Shown piece by piece: positions 7,142-15,318 of a stretch of DNA of 21,240 bases (positions are counted from its first letter, which is position 1; every line of letters begins with the position of its first letter). The position numbers and the translations under genes are program-made. Origin of the DNA: a virus. The DNA is taken from the IMG/VR virus record IMGVR_UViG_3300020411_000116, positions 1-21,240 of that record. One strand, given 5' to 3'. The notes under the pieces are model-generated. The model was not told the origin of the DNA. It searched no databases and worked only from the letters and a program-made list of their open reading frames with translations.

Positions 7142-7693
7142 ATGGCAGATTTTCCAGACGTAGGAATACAAAAGATGACCATGCGGCTGTCTTCAGTGAC
7201 AGCAGTAGCAGAGTCGCCATTTACTTATGAGCAACAGGTGTATCAGCATCAGGGCGTTAGGTGGGAGGCTGAAATTACTCTTTCACCTTTAACAAGAGAC
7301 AATGCTAAAACAGTAGAGGCGTTTTTCGCTTCTTTACGAGGTCAGGCGACAACCTTTAATTTAGGAAACCCATTACATAACGTAAGCGGAGGGTCAGGAA
7401 GTGTTACAGCGGCAACCATTGGAGCAACAACACTTACAGCGACGCTCTCTGGCGGTGCTACTGTCGGAGACTATTTTCAACTTGGTACTCGTCTTCATAT
7501 CGTTACTGCTGTTAATAGTGGGAGTGGTACGGTTGCTGTTATGCCTCCCGCTAGAGATACTATATCTAGTGCAACGTCTATGGATTTCACTTTACCAAAA
7601 GGTGTCTGGCGTTTAGCAAGCAACCAGATTGATTGGGATATAAACGTGGCGGGAATATATGGATTTACCTTTGCATGTGTTGAGGCTATCTGA
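7142..7693 (+). CDS. Distal tail (Dit-like) minor tail protein
   Basis: A 183-residue beta-rich protein that directly follows the tape measure stop, where the distal tail hub ring is normally encoded. It contains a recognisable series: YQHQGVRWEAEITLSPL, then AKTVEAFFASLRGQATTFNLG (residues about 55-75), then a Gly/Thr-rich beta insert (GGSGSVTAAT to VGDYFQLGTRLHIV), and finally VMPPARDTI and GVWRL. This set, with a strand on W-x-A-x-(I/V)-x-L-x-P and F-x-x-S-L-R-G, recalls a family commonly annotated as tail protein in marine and alphaproteobacterial phages. The assignment to the ring connecting tube and hub is from position and beta content, not from a measured homology. It is followed by TGATG overlap into the next gene. 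Confidence 0.6.
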   Translation: MADFPDVGIQKMTMRLSSVTAVAESPFTYEQQVYQHQGVRWEAEITLSPLTRDNAKTVEAFFASLRGQATTFNLGNPLHNVSGGSGSVTAATIGATTLTATLSGGATVGDYFQLGTRLHIVTAVNSGSGTVAVMPPARDTISSATSMDFTLPKGVWRLASNQIDWDINVAGIYGFTFACVEAI

Positions 7694-8334
7694 TGGCTAG
7701 AACTCTTACAACAGCAATGTCGAATGCAGTTGACGATGAAGTAGTCAGACCGTTTTACCTTATTCATATGAATTTAGACTCTGGTGATGGAGGTGCGCTG
7801 TATTTTTGGAGCGGGGTTGGAAATTACTCTTACGACTCAAAATCTTACATCGGTGCGGGGAATCTTTTAAACATATCTACTATTCAAGAGACGGCAGCAG
7901 TACAGGCGAACGGATTGAGAGTCGGGCTTTCTGGAGTTAATAGCACTTTAATAACCGCAGCGAGAGATGCAGACTACCAAGGAAGGGTTTTAACCTTAAA
8001 GCTTGGGCTTATGGATGCAACTAATACAGTAATCAGCGACCCTGTTATTCTATTTGAAGGGTTTATGGATGTTATGAGCATTACTGACAAAGGTGAAAAA
8101 TGCGATATCTCTGTTTCAGTAGAGCATAGGCTTATCGAATTTGACAGAGAAAGAATTAGAAGGCTAACGGATGCAGACCAGCAAATAGACCACTCTGGAG
8201 ACAAGGGTTTTGAGTTTATTGCCGAAATACAGGAAAAGGAGATTGCATGGGGTGTGCATGATGGATCTAAACCAGTCTACGGAACAGGAAACCGGAACTC
8301 AGACTTAGCGGTAATTCCGCAGATTAATTTTTGA
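7693..8334 (+). CDS. DUF2163-like baseplate hub protein
   Basis: A 213-residue protein with a pattern recalling the N-terminal part of DUF2163 / BR0599 proteins, which form the hub of GTA and lambda-like tail tips. It opens with RPFYLIHMNLDSGDG, then LYFWSGVGNYSYDSKSY, then the I-x-x-I-Q-E-T motif followed by GLRVGLSGVNSTLI. A strand segment with LFEGFMDVMSITD and the acidic or basic helix FDRERIRRLTDADQ follow, the latter typical of the join to an iron-sulfur or peptidase part in other phages. No such Cys cluster is present here. It sits between the Dit-like gene and the GNAT gene, and its stop shares one base with the next ATG. Confidence 0.6.
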   Translation: MARTLTTAMSNAVDDEVVRPFYLIHMNLDSGDGGALYFWSGVGNYSYDSKSYIGAGNLLNISTIQETAAVQANGLRVGLSGVNSTLITAARDADYQGRVLTLKLGLMDATNTVISDPVILFEGFMDVMSITDKGEKCDISVSVEHRLIEFDRERIRRLTDADQQIDHSGDKGFEFIAEIQEKEIAWGVHDGSKPVYGTGNRNSDLAVIPQINF

Positions 8335-8786
8335 TGCTTTATCAGCATGAAAATTACGGCAATGTTAGGGAGGATATAAAGCCGCTAATTATTAAACACT
8401 GGGAAGAGATAGCGTTAAATCAGGACATTATCGAGCTAAACCCAGATTGGGATGCTTATGCAGAGCTTGATAGAGGCGGGATGCTAAGAGTTTTTACGGT
8501 CAGAAAAGAAGACGAGTCGCTAGTTGGTTATTTTGTGGTAATTGTTTCACGCTCTTTGCATTACAAAGACCATTTTTTTGCAAATAACGACATTATCTTT
8601 TTATTGCCAGAATATAGAAAAGGAACAACAGGGATTAAATTAATAGATTTTGCAGAAAGAGAACTAGAGGCAGAAGGCATTACAACTTTAAACATTAATA
8701 CTAAAGACCACCAATCATTCGACGCTATCTTGCAGAGAAGGGGCTACCAAATGATTGAAAGAGTCTACTCGAAGGTCTGGCGTTAA
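8334..8786 (+). CDS. GNAT-family N-acetyltransferase inside the tail-tip module
   Basis: A 150-residue single-domain protein. The ATG at 8334 overlaps the preceding stop (TGATG) and is preferred over a TTG three bases earlier. GNAT features are visible: an N-terminal helix pair, NPDWDAYAELDRGGMLRVF, a strand VGYFVVIVSRSLHY, the FLLPEYRKGTTGIKLIDFAE segment with the acetyl-CoA loop at residues 95-100 (RKGTTG), and a final strand ILQRRGYQMIERVYSKVW. The loop departs from the canonical R-x-x-G-x-G because residue 98 is Thr. Similar single-domain acetyltransferases are known in many phages, often near terminase or virion genes. The substrate is unknown: a virion protein, a host protein, or a small molecule are all possible. 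Note the place between hub and J, a slot that often holds NlpC/P60. Confidence 0.75.
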   Translation: MLYQHENYGNVREDIKPLIIKHWEEIALNQDIIELNPDWDAYAELDRGGMLRVFTVRKEDESLVGYFVVIVSRSLHYKDHFFANNDIIFLLPEYRKGTTGIKLIDFAERELEAEGITTLNINTKDHQSFDAILQRRGYQMIERVYSKVWR

Positions 8787-11392
8787 TGGCTATTGCAGCA
8801 GTCTTAACGGTAGTTGCAACGGCAGTTTATGGACCGAAAGGCTTTTTGTTTGGCCTTGTTGGCGGGTTCATAATTGACCAAGTTACAAAATTAATGAACC
8901 CAGAGCTTGATAATTTATCAGGCGGCGCAACCACAACAGTAAAAGAATCTAGCCCGACTCAGAAAATAGTCTACGGCAAAACCAGAGTTGGCGGCTCAAT
9001 CGTGTTTGTAGATATTACAGGAACAGACAACGAGTACCTTCACTTATTAATTTGTTTTGCTAGCCATGAAGTAGAAGACATAGAAAAGATTTACTTCAAT
9101 GACAAAGAGGCGTGGAACTCAACTTCAGGTACAGTTTCACCTTTTAACGCAGTTATAGTTGATGACCCTTATGTAACAGTCGATTTAGTAAAAGGAAGCC
9201 AGACAGGGGCTATAGGAGCTTTAGTTAACAGAAGCAGTTACTGGACAACAGACCATAAGAATTTAGGCCACACAATGGTTTATACACGCCTTATGTGGGA
9301 TTCAAACGATGGAAGCAGTGGCGAAGGCAAGAGCAATTCTTTATTTCCGCAAGGCATCCCTAATGTAACCGCTTTAATTAAAGGCAAAAAAGTCTACGAC
9401 CCTAGAAAAGACAGCACTTCTGCTGTGTACGATTCCAGCTTAGGCACTAGCACTCATAGACTAGCAACTGCTTCGACATGGGAATGGTCGCAAAACCCTG
9501 CGCTTATTGTTAGGGATTACATGACCGATGATAAGTTTGGCTTAAAAGATTCGGACAGCTTAATAAACCTAGCCTCATTAGCGGCTGCTGCAAATATATG
9601 CGACCAATCAGTTACTCTGGCAGATAGTTCTACTCAGAAAAGATACGAATGCGACGGAAGGATAGACAGCGGGAAAACAATAAAAACAAATCTTGAAGGG
9701 CTGCTAGCAAGTATGGCGGGAACTCTGGTCTATTCTGGAGGCGAATATTTTATAAACGCCGGAGCTTATGTCAGCCCATCTCTTACCTTAACTGAGTCCG
9801 ATATTGTAAGCGACATAAAAGTAACAACCAGAACGCCTAGAAAACAGCAATATAATGCGGTGAAGGGGCAGTTCTTATCTGCACAAAAAAATTACATCCC
9901 TATGGAATACCCCGCATTTATTTCTAGCACTTATGCCACGGAAGACGGAGAGCCGCTATATTTAGACGTGCCGCTTCACTTTGTTACGGATGACCATAGG
10001 GCGCAAAGGATAGCAAAGCTAAAGTTGCTAAAATCAAGACAGCAGACAGTAGCTACTTTTTCGGTCAATTTGATTGGCTTAAAATTAAAATGCGGCGACA
10101 CAATAAGCGTAACCAATACAAAGATGGGGTGGAGTTCAAAAGTTTTCGAGGTAATAGATTACTCAATAAACCCTCAATCTAGCGGAGCCATAGCAGTAAC
10201 CATTAGCTGCGTGGAAACAGCTTCAGCAGTTTACGACTGGTCTACCAGCGACGAACAGACCATGAATTTTGGTGGAACCATAACTCTACCTAATGGCTCG
10301 ACAGTAAATGCTCCAACCAGCTTATCTGTTTCTAATTCACCAGCATTGCAAGATGATGGCTCAATACTGCCAGCAGCTAACATTACATGGACTACTTCTA
10401 CTGGTGGAGGAATAGCCCGATACGAGGTGCAATATAAAAAGTCATCAGATAGTGATTACACTGTAGCGGGTTATCCTCAAGACTCGCCATTTAGATTAGA
10501 GCCGCTATTAGCTGGCACAAACTACGACATTAGGATTAGAGCATTAAATTATTTTGGCGTTAAAAGCGATTGGGTAACTGCAAGCAGTCAATCTGTCACA
10601 GGAGACACAACGGCTCCATCAGCACCCACAAGTCTTGCTGTATCGGCGGGAGTTAAGCAGCTTTCTCTTACTTGGACAAAGCCGACTGCTGACGATTATT
10701 CACACTCAGAAGTTTACGAACACACATCTAACTCTAGCGGATCTGCAACAAAGATAGGAACAGCAAGCGGTGCTTTTACAAGGTCTGGGCTTGGTACTGG
10801 TGTCACTCGATATTACTGGGTTAAAGGTGTTGATTACTCAGGAAACACATCAGGATTTAGCAGCGTAGCAAGCGGAACAACTCTGCAAGTTGGAAGCACA
10901 GATATTGAGACAGGGGGAGTAGCCACTGTTAATCTTGCCTCAGCCTCAGTTAACACTATCAAGCTAGGAGCTAATGCAGTTACCGTTCCAGTAGGAGCAA
11001 GCTTTTCTGCTAACAGTTCAAATACCACGACCACTTCTCACGCTGCCATTATAGATTTAGCAGTAGATTTTGGAAGCGATAGCGATTATTGGCCTACAGA
11101 TGTATTTGTCATAGCTGGGATTAACTTTTTACGAACAACCACATCAACCGGAGCCACAACATGTAATGTCAAATTAGCCAGAGTAAATTCTAGCGGAACG
11201 GTAGCCTATGGTGCTGGCAGCGACATGGGAATGTCTGTTCCTTCTGGATTTAGTACGTGTATAGAAACAGGCTTTAAGCATCCAGCACCAACCACTCAGA
11301 CTATGACTTATAGGCTTACTTGGCGGTCAACTGTAGCGGGGCAATTTTCTCAAGGGGCGTGTCACATGTTAGTGATAGCGACTAAACGATGA
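8786..11392 (+). CDS. Tail tip / central fibre protein, J-like, with two fibronectin III domains
   Basis: An 868-residue protein, the second largest unit of the tail. The N terminus is hydrophobic (residues 1-30, two short segments), as common in J-like proteins of marine and lambda-like phages. Then comes a tip-attachment region with QKIVYGKTRVGGSIVFVDI and a conserved WDSNDG / ALIKGKKVYDPRKDS stretch, followed by the hub-like beta region (about 270-480). Two fibronectin III domains follow at roughly 508-605 (motif ITWTTSTGGGIARYEVQYKK) and 610-706 (LTWTKPTADDYSHSEVY). The last 160 residues are a Ser/Thr/Gly-rich beta domain likely used for host contact. It shares ATGA with the next gene. 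J proteins trigger receptor binding and ejection; that role here is inferred. Confidence 0.82.
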   Translation: MAIAAVLTVVATAVYGPKGFLFGLVGGFIIDQVTKLMNPELDNLSGGATTTVKESSPTQKIVYGKTRVGGSIVFVDITGTDNEYLHLLICFASHEVEDIEKIYFNDKEAWNSTSGTVSPFNAVIVDDPYVTVDLVKGSQTGAIGALVNRSSYWTTDHKNLGHTMVYTRLMWDSNDGSSGEGKSNSLFPQGIPNVTALIKGKKVYDPRKDSTSAVYDSSLGTSTHRLATASTWEWSQNPALIVRDYMTDDKFGLKDSDSLINLASLAAAANICDQSVTLADSSTQKRYECDGRIDSGKTIKTNLEGLLASMAGTLVYSGGEYFINAGAYVSPSLTLTESDIVSDIKVTTRTPRKQQYNAVKGQFLSAQKNYIPMEYPAFISSTYATEDGEPLYLDVPLHFVTDDHRAQRIAKLKLLKSRQQTVATFSVNLIGLKLKCGDTISVTNTKMGWSSKVFEVIDYSINPQSSGAIAVTISCVETASAVYDWSTSDEQTMNFGGTITLPNGSTVNAPTSLSVSNSPALQDDGSILPAANITWTTSTGGGIARYEVQYKKSSDSDYTVAGYPQDSPFRLEPLLAGTNYDIRIRALNYFGVKSDWVTASSQSVTGDTTAPSAPTSLAVSAGVKQLSLTWTKPTADDYSHSEVYEHTSNSSGSATKIGTASGAFTRSGLGTGVTRYYWVKGVDYSGNTSGFSSVASGTTLQVGSTDIETGGVATVNLASASVNTIKLGANAVTVPVGASFSANSSNTTTTSHAAIIDLAVDFGSDSDYWPTDVFVIAGINFLRTTTSTGATTCNVKLARVNSSGTVAYGAGSDMGMSVPSGFSTCIETGFKHPAPTTQTMTYRLTWRSTVAGQFSQGACHMLVIATKR

Positions 11393-11781
11393 TTATAGTT
11401 TATGACAGCGATGGAAATATCACACAGCAGTTATCTGGTGCAGTGACGTTTTTAAAACTTGATGGCTTGTCGCATTTAGAAGTTGACGATGAAACAAACA
11501 TCGACCCAGTGCGTCAAAAGGTAGAAAATGGCAAAATAGTAGACAAAGACGCTAGCATTGTTACGCAAAATATGATAGCGGCCACAGAGATAGAGATTAA
11601 AATGCGAAGAATGCAGTTATTATATGACTGCGATTGGACACAGGCAGCAGACTCACCATTGTCAGAGTCTAAAAAAGCCGAATGGAGAACATATAGACAG
11701 GCTTTGAGGGATTTCCCAGCTACATGTGAAAACGAAACAAATATTGACGAGGTGGTTTTTCCAACACCTCCAGCGAGTTAA
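11389..11781 (+). CDS. Tail assembly chaperone-like protein (Phage_tail_APC type)
   Basis: A 130-residue soluble protein. An N-terminal beta unit (MIIVYDSDGNITQQLSGAV) precedes a helical part whose motif RRMQLLYDCDWTQAADSPLS (residues 73-92) runs on to a Trp, then YRQALRDFPA. This R-x-x-L-L-x-x-C-D-W-T-Q-x-x-D and W-x-x-Y-R-Q-x-L-R-D-x-P pattern is typical of the phage tail assembly chaperone family found near fibre genes, where it is believed to help fold or attach tail fibres. The start overlaps the J stop by 4 bases (ATGA), so the two are probably made together. Its specific partner cannot be told from the sequence; the J protein or the adjacent repeat fibre are the natural candidates. Confidence 0.72.
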   Translation: MIIVYDSDGNITQQLSGAVTFLKLDGLSHLEVDDETNIDPVRQKVENGKIVDKDASIVTQNMIAATEIEIKMRRMQLLYDCDWTQAADSPLSESKKAEWRTYRQALRDFPATCENETNIDEVVFPTPPAS

Positions 11782-11783
11782 AA

Positions 11784-12116
11784 ATGGCAGATACACTATA
11801 TTTAGTTAAAAACGACACGGCGGCAAATGTTCATGCCACTATCACAAGACAGGATACAGGTCTGGCGGTTGACCTTTCTGGAGCTACTACTGTTTTAAAG
11901 TTTAAAAAGAGAGGCGGCACCAGCGTTCTTTCTACTTTAACAGCGCAGAACTCAGGAACAAATTTGGCAAATGGAATAGCAATATTTAATTTTAGCGGGT
12001 CGCAATTAAATGTTGACGCTGGGAACTATGTCGGAGAAATTCAAGCTACTTTTGGCGATGGGACAATAGAATCGGTTTACGAGCAGTTAGACTTCTTTGT
12101 GAGGGACGAATACTAA
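11784..12116 (+). CDS. BppU N-terminal-like Ig-domain baseplate/fibre protein
   Basis: A 110-residue beta-sandwich protein. The sequence TLYLVKNDTAANVHATITRQ, then GLAVDLSGATTVLKFKKRGG, then DAGNYVGEIQATFGDG shows the layout of the BppU N-terminal / DUF2479 domain: an early N-D-T, a hydrophobic strand, the V-D-L-S/T-G-A-T turn and the A-G-x-Y-x-G-E-(I/F) strand with an D-G turn. In lactococcal phages this domain anchors receptor-binding proteins to the baseplate. Here it is a stand-alone protein directly before the repeat fibre, whose ATG follows its stop without gap, so it may be the adapter for that fibre. The role is inference; the domain type is reasonably supported. Confidence 0.6.
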   Translation: MADTLYLVKNDTAANVHATITRQDTGLAVDLSGATTVLKFKKRGGTSVLSTLTAQNSGTNLANGIAIFNFSGSQLNVDAGNYVGEIQATFGDGTIESVYEQLDFFVRDEY

Positions 12117-13175
12117 ATGGCTTTTGATGCTGTCATAAAGCTAAAAAGGCTTGTCGCTACCATAGCTGACAAACGTATGGTTATGGTGACGAAGCAGTCT
12201 AGGCTGATTGCTGATGTATTTATCGGAGCAATAGACAGGATTAGAAGAACATTTGCAGACACAAGCTCAATTACAGACACGCAGACTATAGACTTTGGAA
12301 AGAAGCCTAGCGAAACAGTTTCCTTAACGGAGTCGCAAGTTAAAGCGTTTGCAAAATCAACATCTGACGCTTTAGGAGTAACAGACTTAGCGTCTAAAGA
12401 AGCCGGAAAAACGTTAGCTAATGCGTTTAGCATATCCGATGCTTTAACAAGGCAATATAACAAGATTGTTTCTGAAGCAGTCAACGCAACCGACGACGTA
12501 AACGGTGCGCTTGCTGGTGATGACCAAACCATGCACTTTGTTAAAAGCGTTTCAGATGCTCCAGCAGTAAGTGATTCCCTATCAACTGCTTTTGCTAAAT
12601 ATGTTTCTGATTCATCAGCTATTACTGATAACGCAATTAATGAAATAGGCAAGAAGCCATCTGACTCAGTTTCTATGGCAGAAAGCCAAACCTTCTCAGT
12701 TGGCAAGGCTGTATCAGAGACACCAAGTGTTACAGACTCGCTGTCTAAGGCGTTACAAAGAGCATTTTCTGAAGCTCCATCAATTAGTGACTCTGTTGCG
12801 CTTCAACTAATAAAAATAAAAGATATTGCAGATACTGCTGGAATGACAGACAGTCAAAACATGGCCTTTGGCAAGAAGCCATCTGACACTGTTGCATCTA
12901 GCGAAACTCAAGTTTTCAATTTTGGCAAAAATATATCAGAAACAGCCATTGCCACAGATGATGTGAACGGAGCGTCTGCTGGGGATGACCAGACAATGGC
13001 ATTTTTCAAATCCACTGCTAACACTGCCAATGTTAGCGATTCAGTGATAAACTCACCTAACAAGATTCTATCAGATGCTAGCGCAGCCTCTGATTCGGGA
13101 AGTTACAGAGGGCAAAGTTACTGTGACTTCACTTATTTTGATGATGATTATGTAGGTTACACAGGAACCTTTTAA
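12117..13175 (+). CDS. Tail fibre built from about fifteen 18-residue repeats
   Basis: A 352-residue protein with a 44-residue basic N-terminal part (KLKRLVATIADKRMVMVTKQ) and then repeats of 18 residues from about residue 45 to 328. Examples are VSETPSVTDSLSKALQRA, VSDAPAVSDSLSTAFAKY and FSEAPSISDSVALQLIKI. The consensus is x-S-(D/E)-(A/T/S)-x-(S/A)-(V/I)-(T/S)-D-S, then a variable strand ending in (F/G)-x-K-x. Two repeats carry a 9-residue insert with GDDQTM, one has a 2-residue insert. The C terminus (residues about 329-352) is a separate Tyr/Asp-rich end, with TYFDDDYVGYTGTF. Such regular short repeats suggest a solenoid or trimeric fibre shaft; the C-terminal end would be the tip or a stop. 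Receptor specificity is unknown. Confidence 0.72.
   Translation: MAFDAVIKLKRLVATIADKRMVMVTKQSRLIADVFIGAIDRIRRTFADTSSITDTQTIDFGKKPSETVSLTESQVKAFAKSTSDALGVTDLASKEAGKTLANAFSISDALTRQYNKIVSEAVNATDDVNGALAGDDQTMHFVKSVSDAPAVSDSLSTAFAKYVSDSSAITDNAINEIGKKPSDSVSMAESQTFSVGKAVSETPSVTDSLSKALQRAFSEAPSISDSVALQLIKIKDIADTAGMTDSQNMAFGKKPSDTVASSETQVFNFGKNISETAIATDDVNGASAGDDQTMAFFKSTANTANVSDSVINSPNKILSDASAASDSGSYRGQSYCDFTYFDDDYVGYTGTF
12249..13100 (+). repeat. Tandem 54-base (18-codon) repeats coding for the fibre shaft
   Basis: The fibre gene holds about 15 units of mostly 54 bases, diverged in DNA but constant in protein length: three adjacent units within 12600-12800 end in AAA-rich codons at the same phase. 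Two units are 81 bases (12474-12554 and 12936-13016) and share VNGA-x-AGDDQTM, pointing to an internal duplication of a larger block. Boundaries are approximate. Confidence 0.6.
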
Positions 13176-13187
13176 AGAGGAATTAAT

Positions 13188-13634
13188 ATGGAAGATTCAA
13201 TCAAATTACGAGGCGATGTTGCGATTGTCGTAAAAGACAAGGACGGCAACGTCAAAGAGAAGCGGGAAGAAAAAAACCTAGTTGTGACAACTGGTTTAAA
13301 CTATATCGCTTCAAGAATGAAGGACGCTACCGCTACTGCTATGACTCACATGGCGGTTGGCAGTGGAACTACTGCTGCGGCGGCTGGCAATACCGATATT
13401 GAGTCTATTTTAGGCTCTAGGGAGGCATTGGACAGCACTACAGTGTCAGGAGCTACAGTTACCTATGTCGCAAGTTTTGAGGCTGGAGAAGGCACTGGCG
13501 CAGTCACAGAGGCTATAATCGCTAATGCTAGTTCTGGTGGAACATGTTTGTGCAGAGTTGTATTTTCTGCCGTCAACAAAGCAGCAGACGACACGATGAC
13601 TATCACATGGGCAATTACATTATCAGCGAGCTAA
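13188..13634 (+). CDS. Small beta-rich tail fibre/tip-associated protein
   Basis: A 148-residue beta protein with an AGAGGA ribosome-binding site 8 bases upstream. It opens with IKLRGDVAIVVKDKDGNVKE and has the motif MAVGSGTTAAAAGNT followed by SREALDSTTVSGATVTYVA, then GAVTEAIIANASSGGTCLCR, and ends in MTITWAITLSAS. The series V-G-S-G-T-T-A-x-x-x-x-T, then A-x-F-x-x-G-E-x-x-G-(A/P)-(I/V)-T-E-A, then G-G-x-x-x-x-R-x-V-F, then T-(I/V)-x-W-x-(I/V) is common to small virion proteins found with tail fibres in many phages. They are probably beta-sandwich units on the fibre or tail tip. A precise role is not known. The gene lies between the repeat fibre and a 77-residue fibre fragment-like protein. 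Confidence 0.6.
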   Translation: MEDSIKLRGDVAIVVKDKDGNVKEKREEKNLVVTTGLNYIASRMKDATATAMTHMAVGSGTTAAAAGNTDIESILGSREALDSTTVSGATVTYVASFEAGEGTGAVTEAIIANASSGGTCLCRVVFSAVNKAADDTMTITWAITLSAS

Positions 13635-13637
13635 TAT

Positions 13638-13871
13638 ATGTCTACCATAGTAACAAGGTCAGGAAAGGGGTCGCCTCTTACTAACACGGAGGTCGATGCT
13701 AATTTTACTAACTTAAATACTGACAAGTTAGAAGGCTCTAGCCTGTCAGTTAGCACAGCATCGGCCAGTGGCGGTGGAGCGTTGGCATATAATTCATCCA
13801 GCAAAGTGTTTACTTTTACGCCCGCTGTAGAAGCAGCCGACCCAGTTGCTATGGCTATCGCTTTGGGCTAG
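13638..13871 (+). CDS. Short fibre-start protein (77 residues)
   Basis: A 77-residue protein starting only 3 bases after the previous stop, with no clear ribosome-binding site. The first 30 residues, with TRSGKGSPLTNTEVDANFTN, are the well-known N-terminal anchor of many cyanophage and marine phage tail fibres. The next segment, LSVSTASASGGGALAYNSSS followed by VFTFTP, is a single copy of a repeat that in larger fibres is present many times. Here the protein then ends (MAIALG), so it looks like a minimal or reduced fibre with anchor plus one repeat. It could be functional as a small attachment unit, or a remnant. The reading frame itself is intact and it is followed by a strong site (AGGAGG) for the next gene. 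Confidence 0.6.
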   Translation: MSTIVTRSGKGSPLTNTEVDANFTNLNTDKLEGSSLSVSTASASGGGALAYNSSSKVFTFTPAVEAADPVAMAIALG

Positions 13872-13879
13872 GAGGATAG

Positions 13880-14215
13880 ATGGCTAATACGTTCAAAAAT
13901 AAGTTTGCCGCCAATGTAAATCATTCGGCGTATGTTGATTTATATACCGTGCCTAGCAGCACCACCACGATAATCTTGGGTTTAAGCCTCTGCAACAAGA
14001 CAGCCAATGCTGTCGATGTCTATGTTCAGGTACAAGACACCTCTGATTCAAATAATGATTTTCAAGTATTAGATACTGTAAGCATTCCCTCTAGGACAAC
14101 TCTTGAGGTCATGGCTGGTCAGAAATATGTACTTGAAGCAACAGACGTACTAAGAGTGAAATCAGGAACTGCATCAGCGTTAGACGCTACTCTTGGCATA
14201 ATGGAAATTACCTAA
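13880..14215 (+). CDS. Small beta-sandwich virion protein, fibre-associated
   Basis: A 111-residue protein preceded by a strong AGGAGG site. It is a string of beta strands: FKNKFAANVNHSAYVDLYTV, TTTIILGLSLCNKTANAVDV, DVYVQVQDTSDSNNDFQVLD, then SIPSRTTLEVMAGQKYVLEA, and DVLRVKSGTASALDATLGIM. This series (I/L-x-G-L-x-L-x-N, a spacer, V-x-V, then I-P-x-x-T-x-L-E-x-(L/M)-x-G-x-K-(Y/V)-x-L and D-x-(L/I)-x-V) is known to me from small proteins in fibre regions of cyanophages and pelagiphages. It fits a jelly-roll-like oligomer, possibly a decoration of fibre or baseplate. Specific function unknown. Its stop overlaps the next start (TAATG). Confidence 0.55.
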   Translation: MANTFKNKFAANVNHSAYVDLYTVPSSTTTIILGLSLCNKTANAVDVYVQVQDTSDSNNDFQVLDTVSIPSRTTLEVMAGQKYVLEATDVLRVKSGTASALDATLGIMEIT

Positions 14216-15318
14216 TGGCAATCACTAAAATAAATGCTTTAGCGTTGGGGAGCGATGCAATCCCTAATCCTAATCTTATAATTAATGGAGATATGGCTAT
14301 AGCTCAGAGAGGAACTTCAAGCACTTCTTCAGGAATAAATACTGTTGATAGATGGAATTCTGTGTGGACTGGAGGAGGAATTACTCAATCTCAAGTTGCT
14401 TTAACATCTGGAGGAGCTTACGAAGAAGGCCATAGACACGCTTTTAAGATGGCCGTGACTTCTACAAATAGTGCGAATAATAGATATGCACAGATGCGCT
14501 ATATACCAGAAGCAAAAGATGTTAGAAACTTTGGTTGGCAGTATACATCAAGTAGTTCTTATATAACGGTGTCTTTTTGGGCTAAGTCTTCTTTGGCGGG
14601 AACTTACTTTTTAAGTTTTGACGGGCCAGATTCAGGAAATGCTCAGGTTTATTCCACTCCCTTCACTTTATCAGCAGACACTTGGACGAAGGTAACAAAA
14701 ACTATTTCTGGCGGGTCAAACATTGTACTAAACGATGATACTGGTATTGGTTTTTATATAGATATACGACTGGATTTAGGTACAGATTATACAGCTTCTG
14801 ACGCTACTATTAACGCTTGGGCTGATAGATCAACATCATACTCTAAGACTACTACAGACTTTGCACAGTCATGGGCTAATACTGCAAACGCAACTTGGGA
14901 ACTTACAGGAGTTAAATTAGAAGCTGGTCAAAGCGCAACTACCTTTGAAAAACCAGATTACACCACAGAGTTAAAAAAGTGTTTTAGGTATTATGAAAAG
15001 ATAACTAATGCTGCTGGTTTTTCTTCTTTAGGTCTTGCCGCAAACGCCAGTACTGCTTATTTTGATTTATATTACGAAGAGAAACGAGCAGCCCCTTCTT
15101 TTAGTCTACCAACAGCAAGTGTTACTGGTAATGGTGTAGTACCACTAACTGCGGGTGGAGGTTACCCAACCGATGCAACTGGTACTTTGACCGCAATGAG
15201 AATAGGCAAAACAAGTTGCAGATTAGATGCTGAGAGTTTTGGAGGGCTGACAGCTGAAAGCCCGTCTTGGCTTTATTGGGTAGCCGAGAACAGTATTGAG
15301 GTAAATGCAGAGCTATGA
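14215..15318 (+). CDS. Tail fibre with carbohydrate-binding-like jelly-roll
   Basis: A 367-residue protein. After a short anchor (MAITKINALALGSDAIP) comes the motif NLIINGDMAIAQRG, then a region of strands with VDRWN and SSSYITVSFWAKSSLAGTY. It closes with the segment VKLEAGQSATTFEKPDY and LKKCFRYYEK. This combination (N-L-(L/I)-I-N-G-x-(M/F)-x-(V/I)-x-Q-R-G at the start, W-A-K-S strand, and (Q/K)-L-E-x-G-x-x-A-T-x-F-E at the end) is typical of phage fibres with a carbohydrate-binding-module-like jelly-roll. The C-terminal 110 residues (from KITNAAGF on) are a separate beta domain likely at the fibre end. It probably binds surface glycan of the host; no catalytic glycosidase motif is seen. 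Confidence 0.7.
   Translation: MAITKINALALGSDAIPNPNLIINGDMAIAQRGTSSTSSGINTVDRWNSVWTGGGITQSQVALTSGGAYEEGHRHAFKMAVTSTNSANNRYAQMRYIPEAKDVRNFGWQYTSSSSYITVSFWAKSSLAGTYFLSFDGPDSGNAQVYSTPFTLSADTWTKVTKTISGGSNIVLNDDTGIGFYIDIRLDLGTDYTASDATINAWADRSTSYSKTTTDFAQSWANTANATWELTGVKLEAGQSATTFEKPDYTTELKKCFRYYEKITNAAGFSSLGLAANASTAYFDLYYEEKRAAPSFSLPTASVTGNGVVPLTAGGGYPTDATGTLTAMRIGKTSCRLDAESFGGLTAESPSWLYWVAENSIEVNAEL

Noticed and set aside
7401-7767. Frames 7401-7616 (+) and 7495-7767 (-)
   Set aside because: Shadows of the Gly/Thr-rich insert of the Dit-like protein; no independent start signal.
12113-12706. 197-residue open frame on the - strand
   Set aside because: It lies antisense to the 18-residue repeat fibre; the frame stays open because the repeated codons of the sense strand lack stop complements. 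No ribosome-binding site and no recognisable domain.
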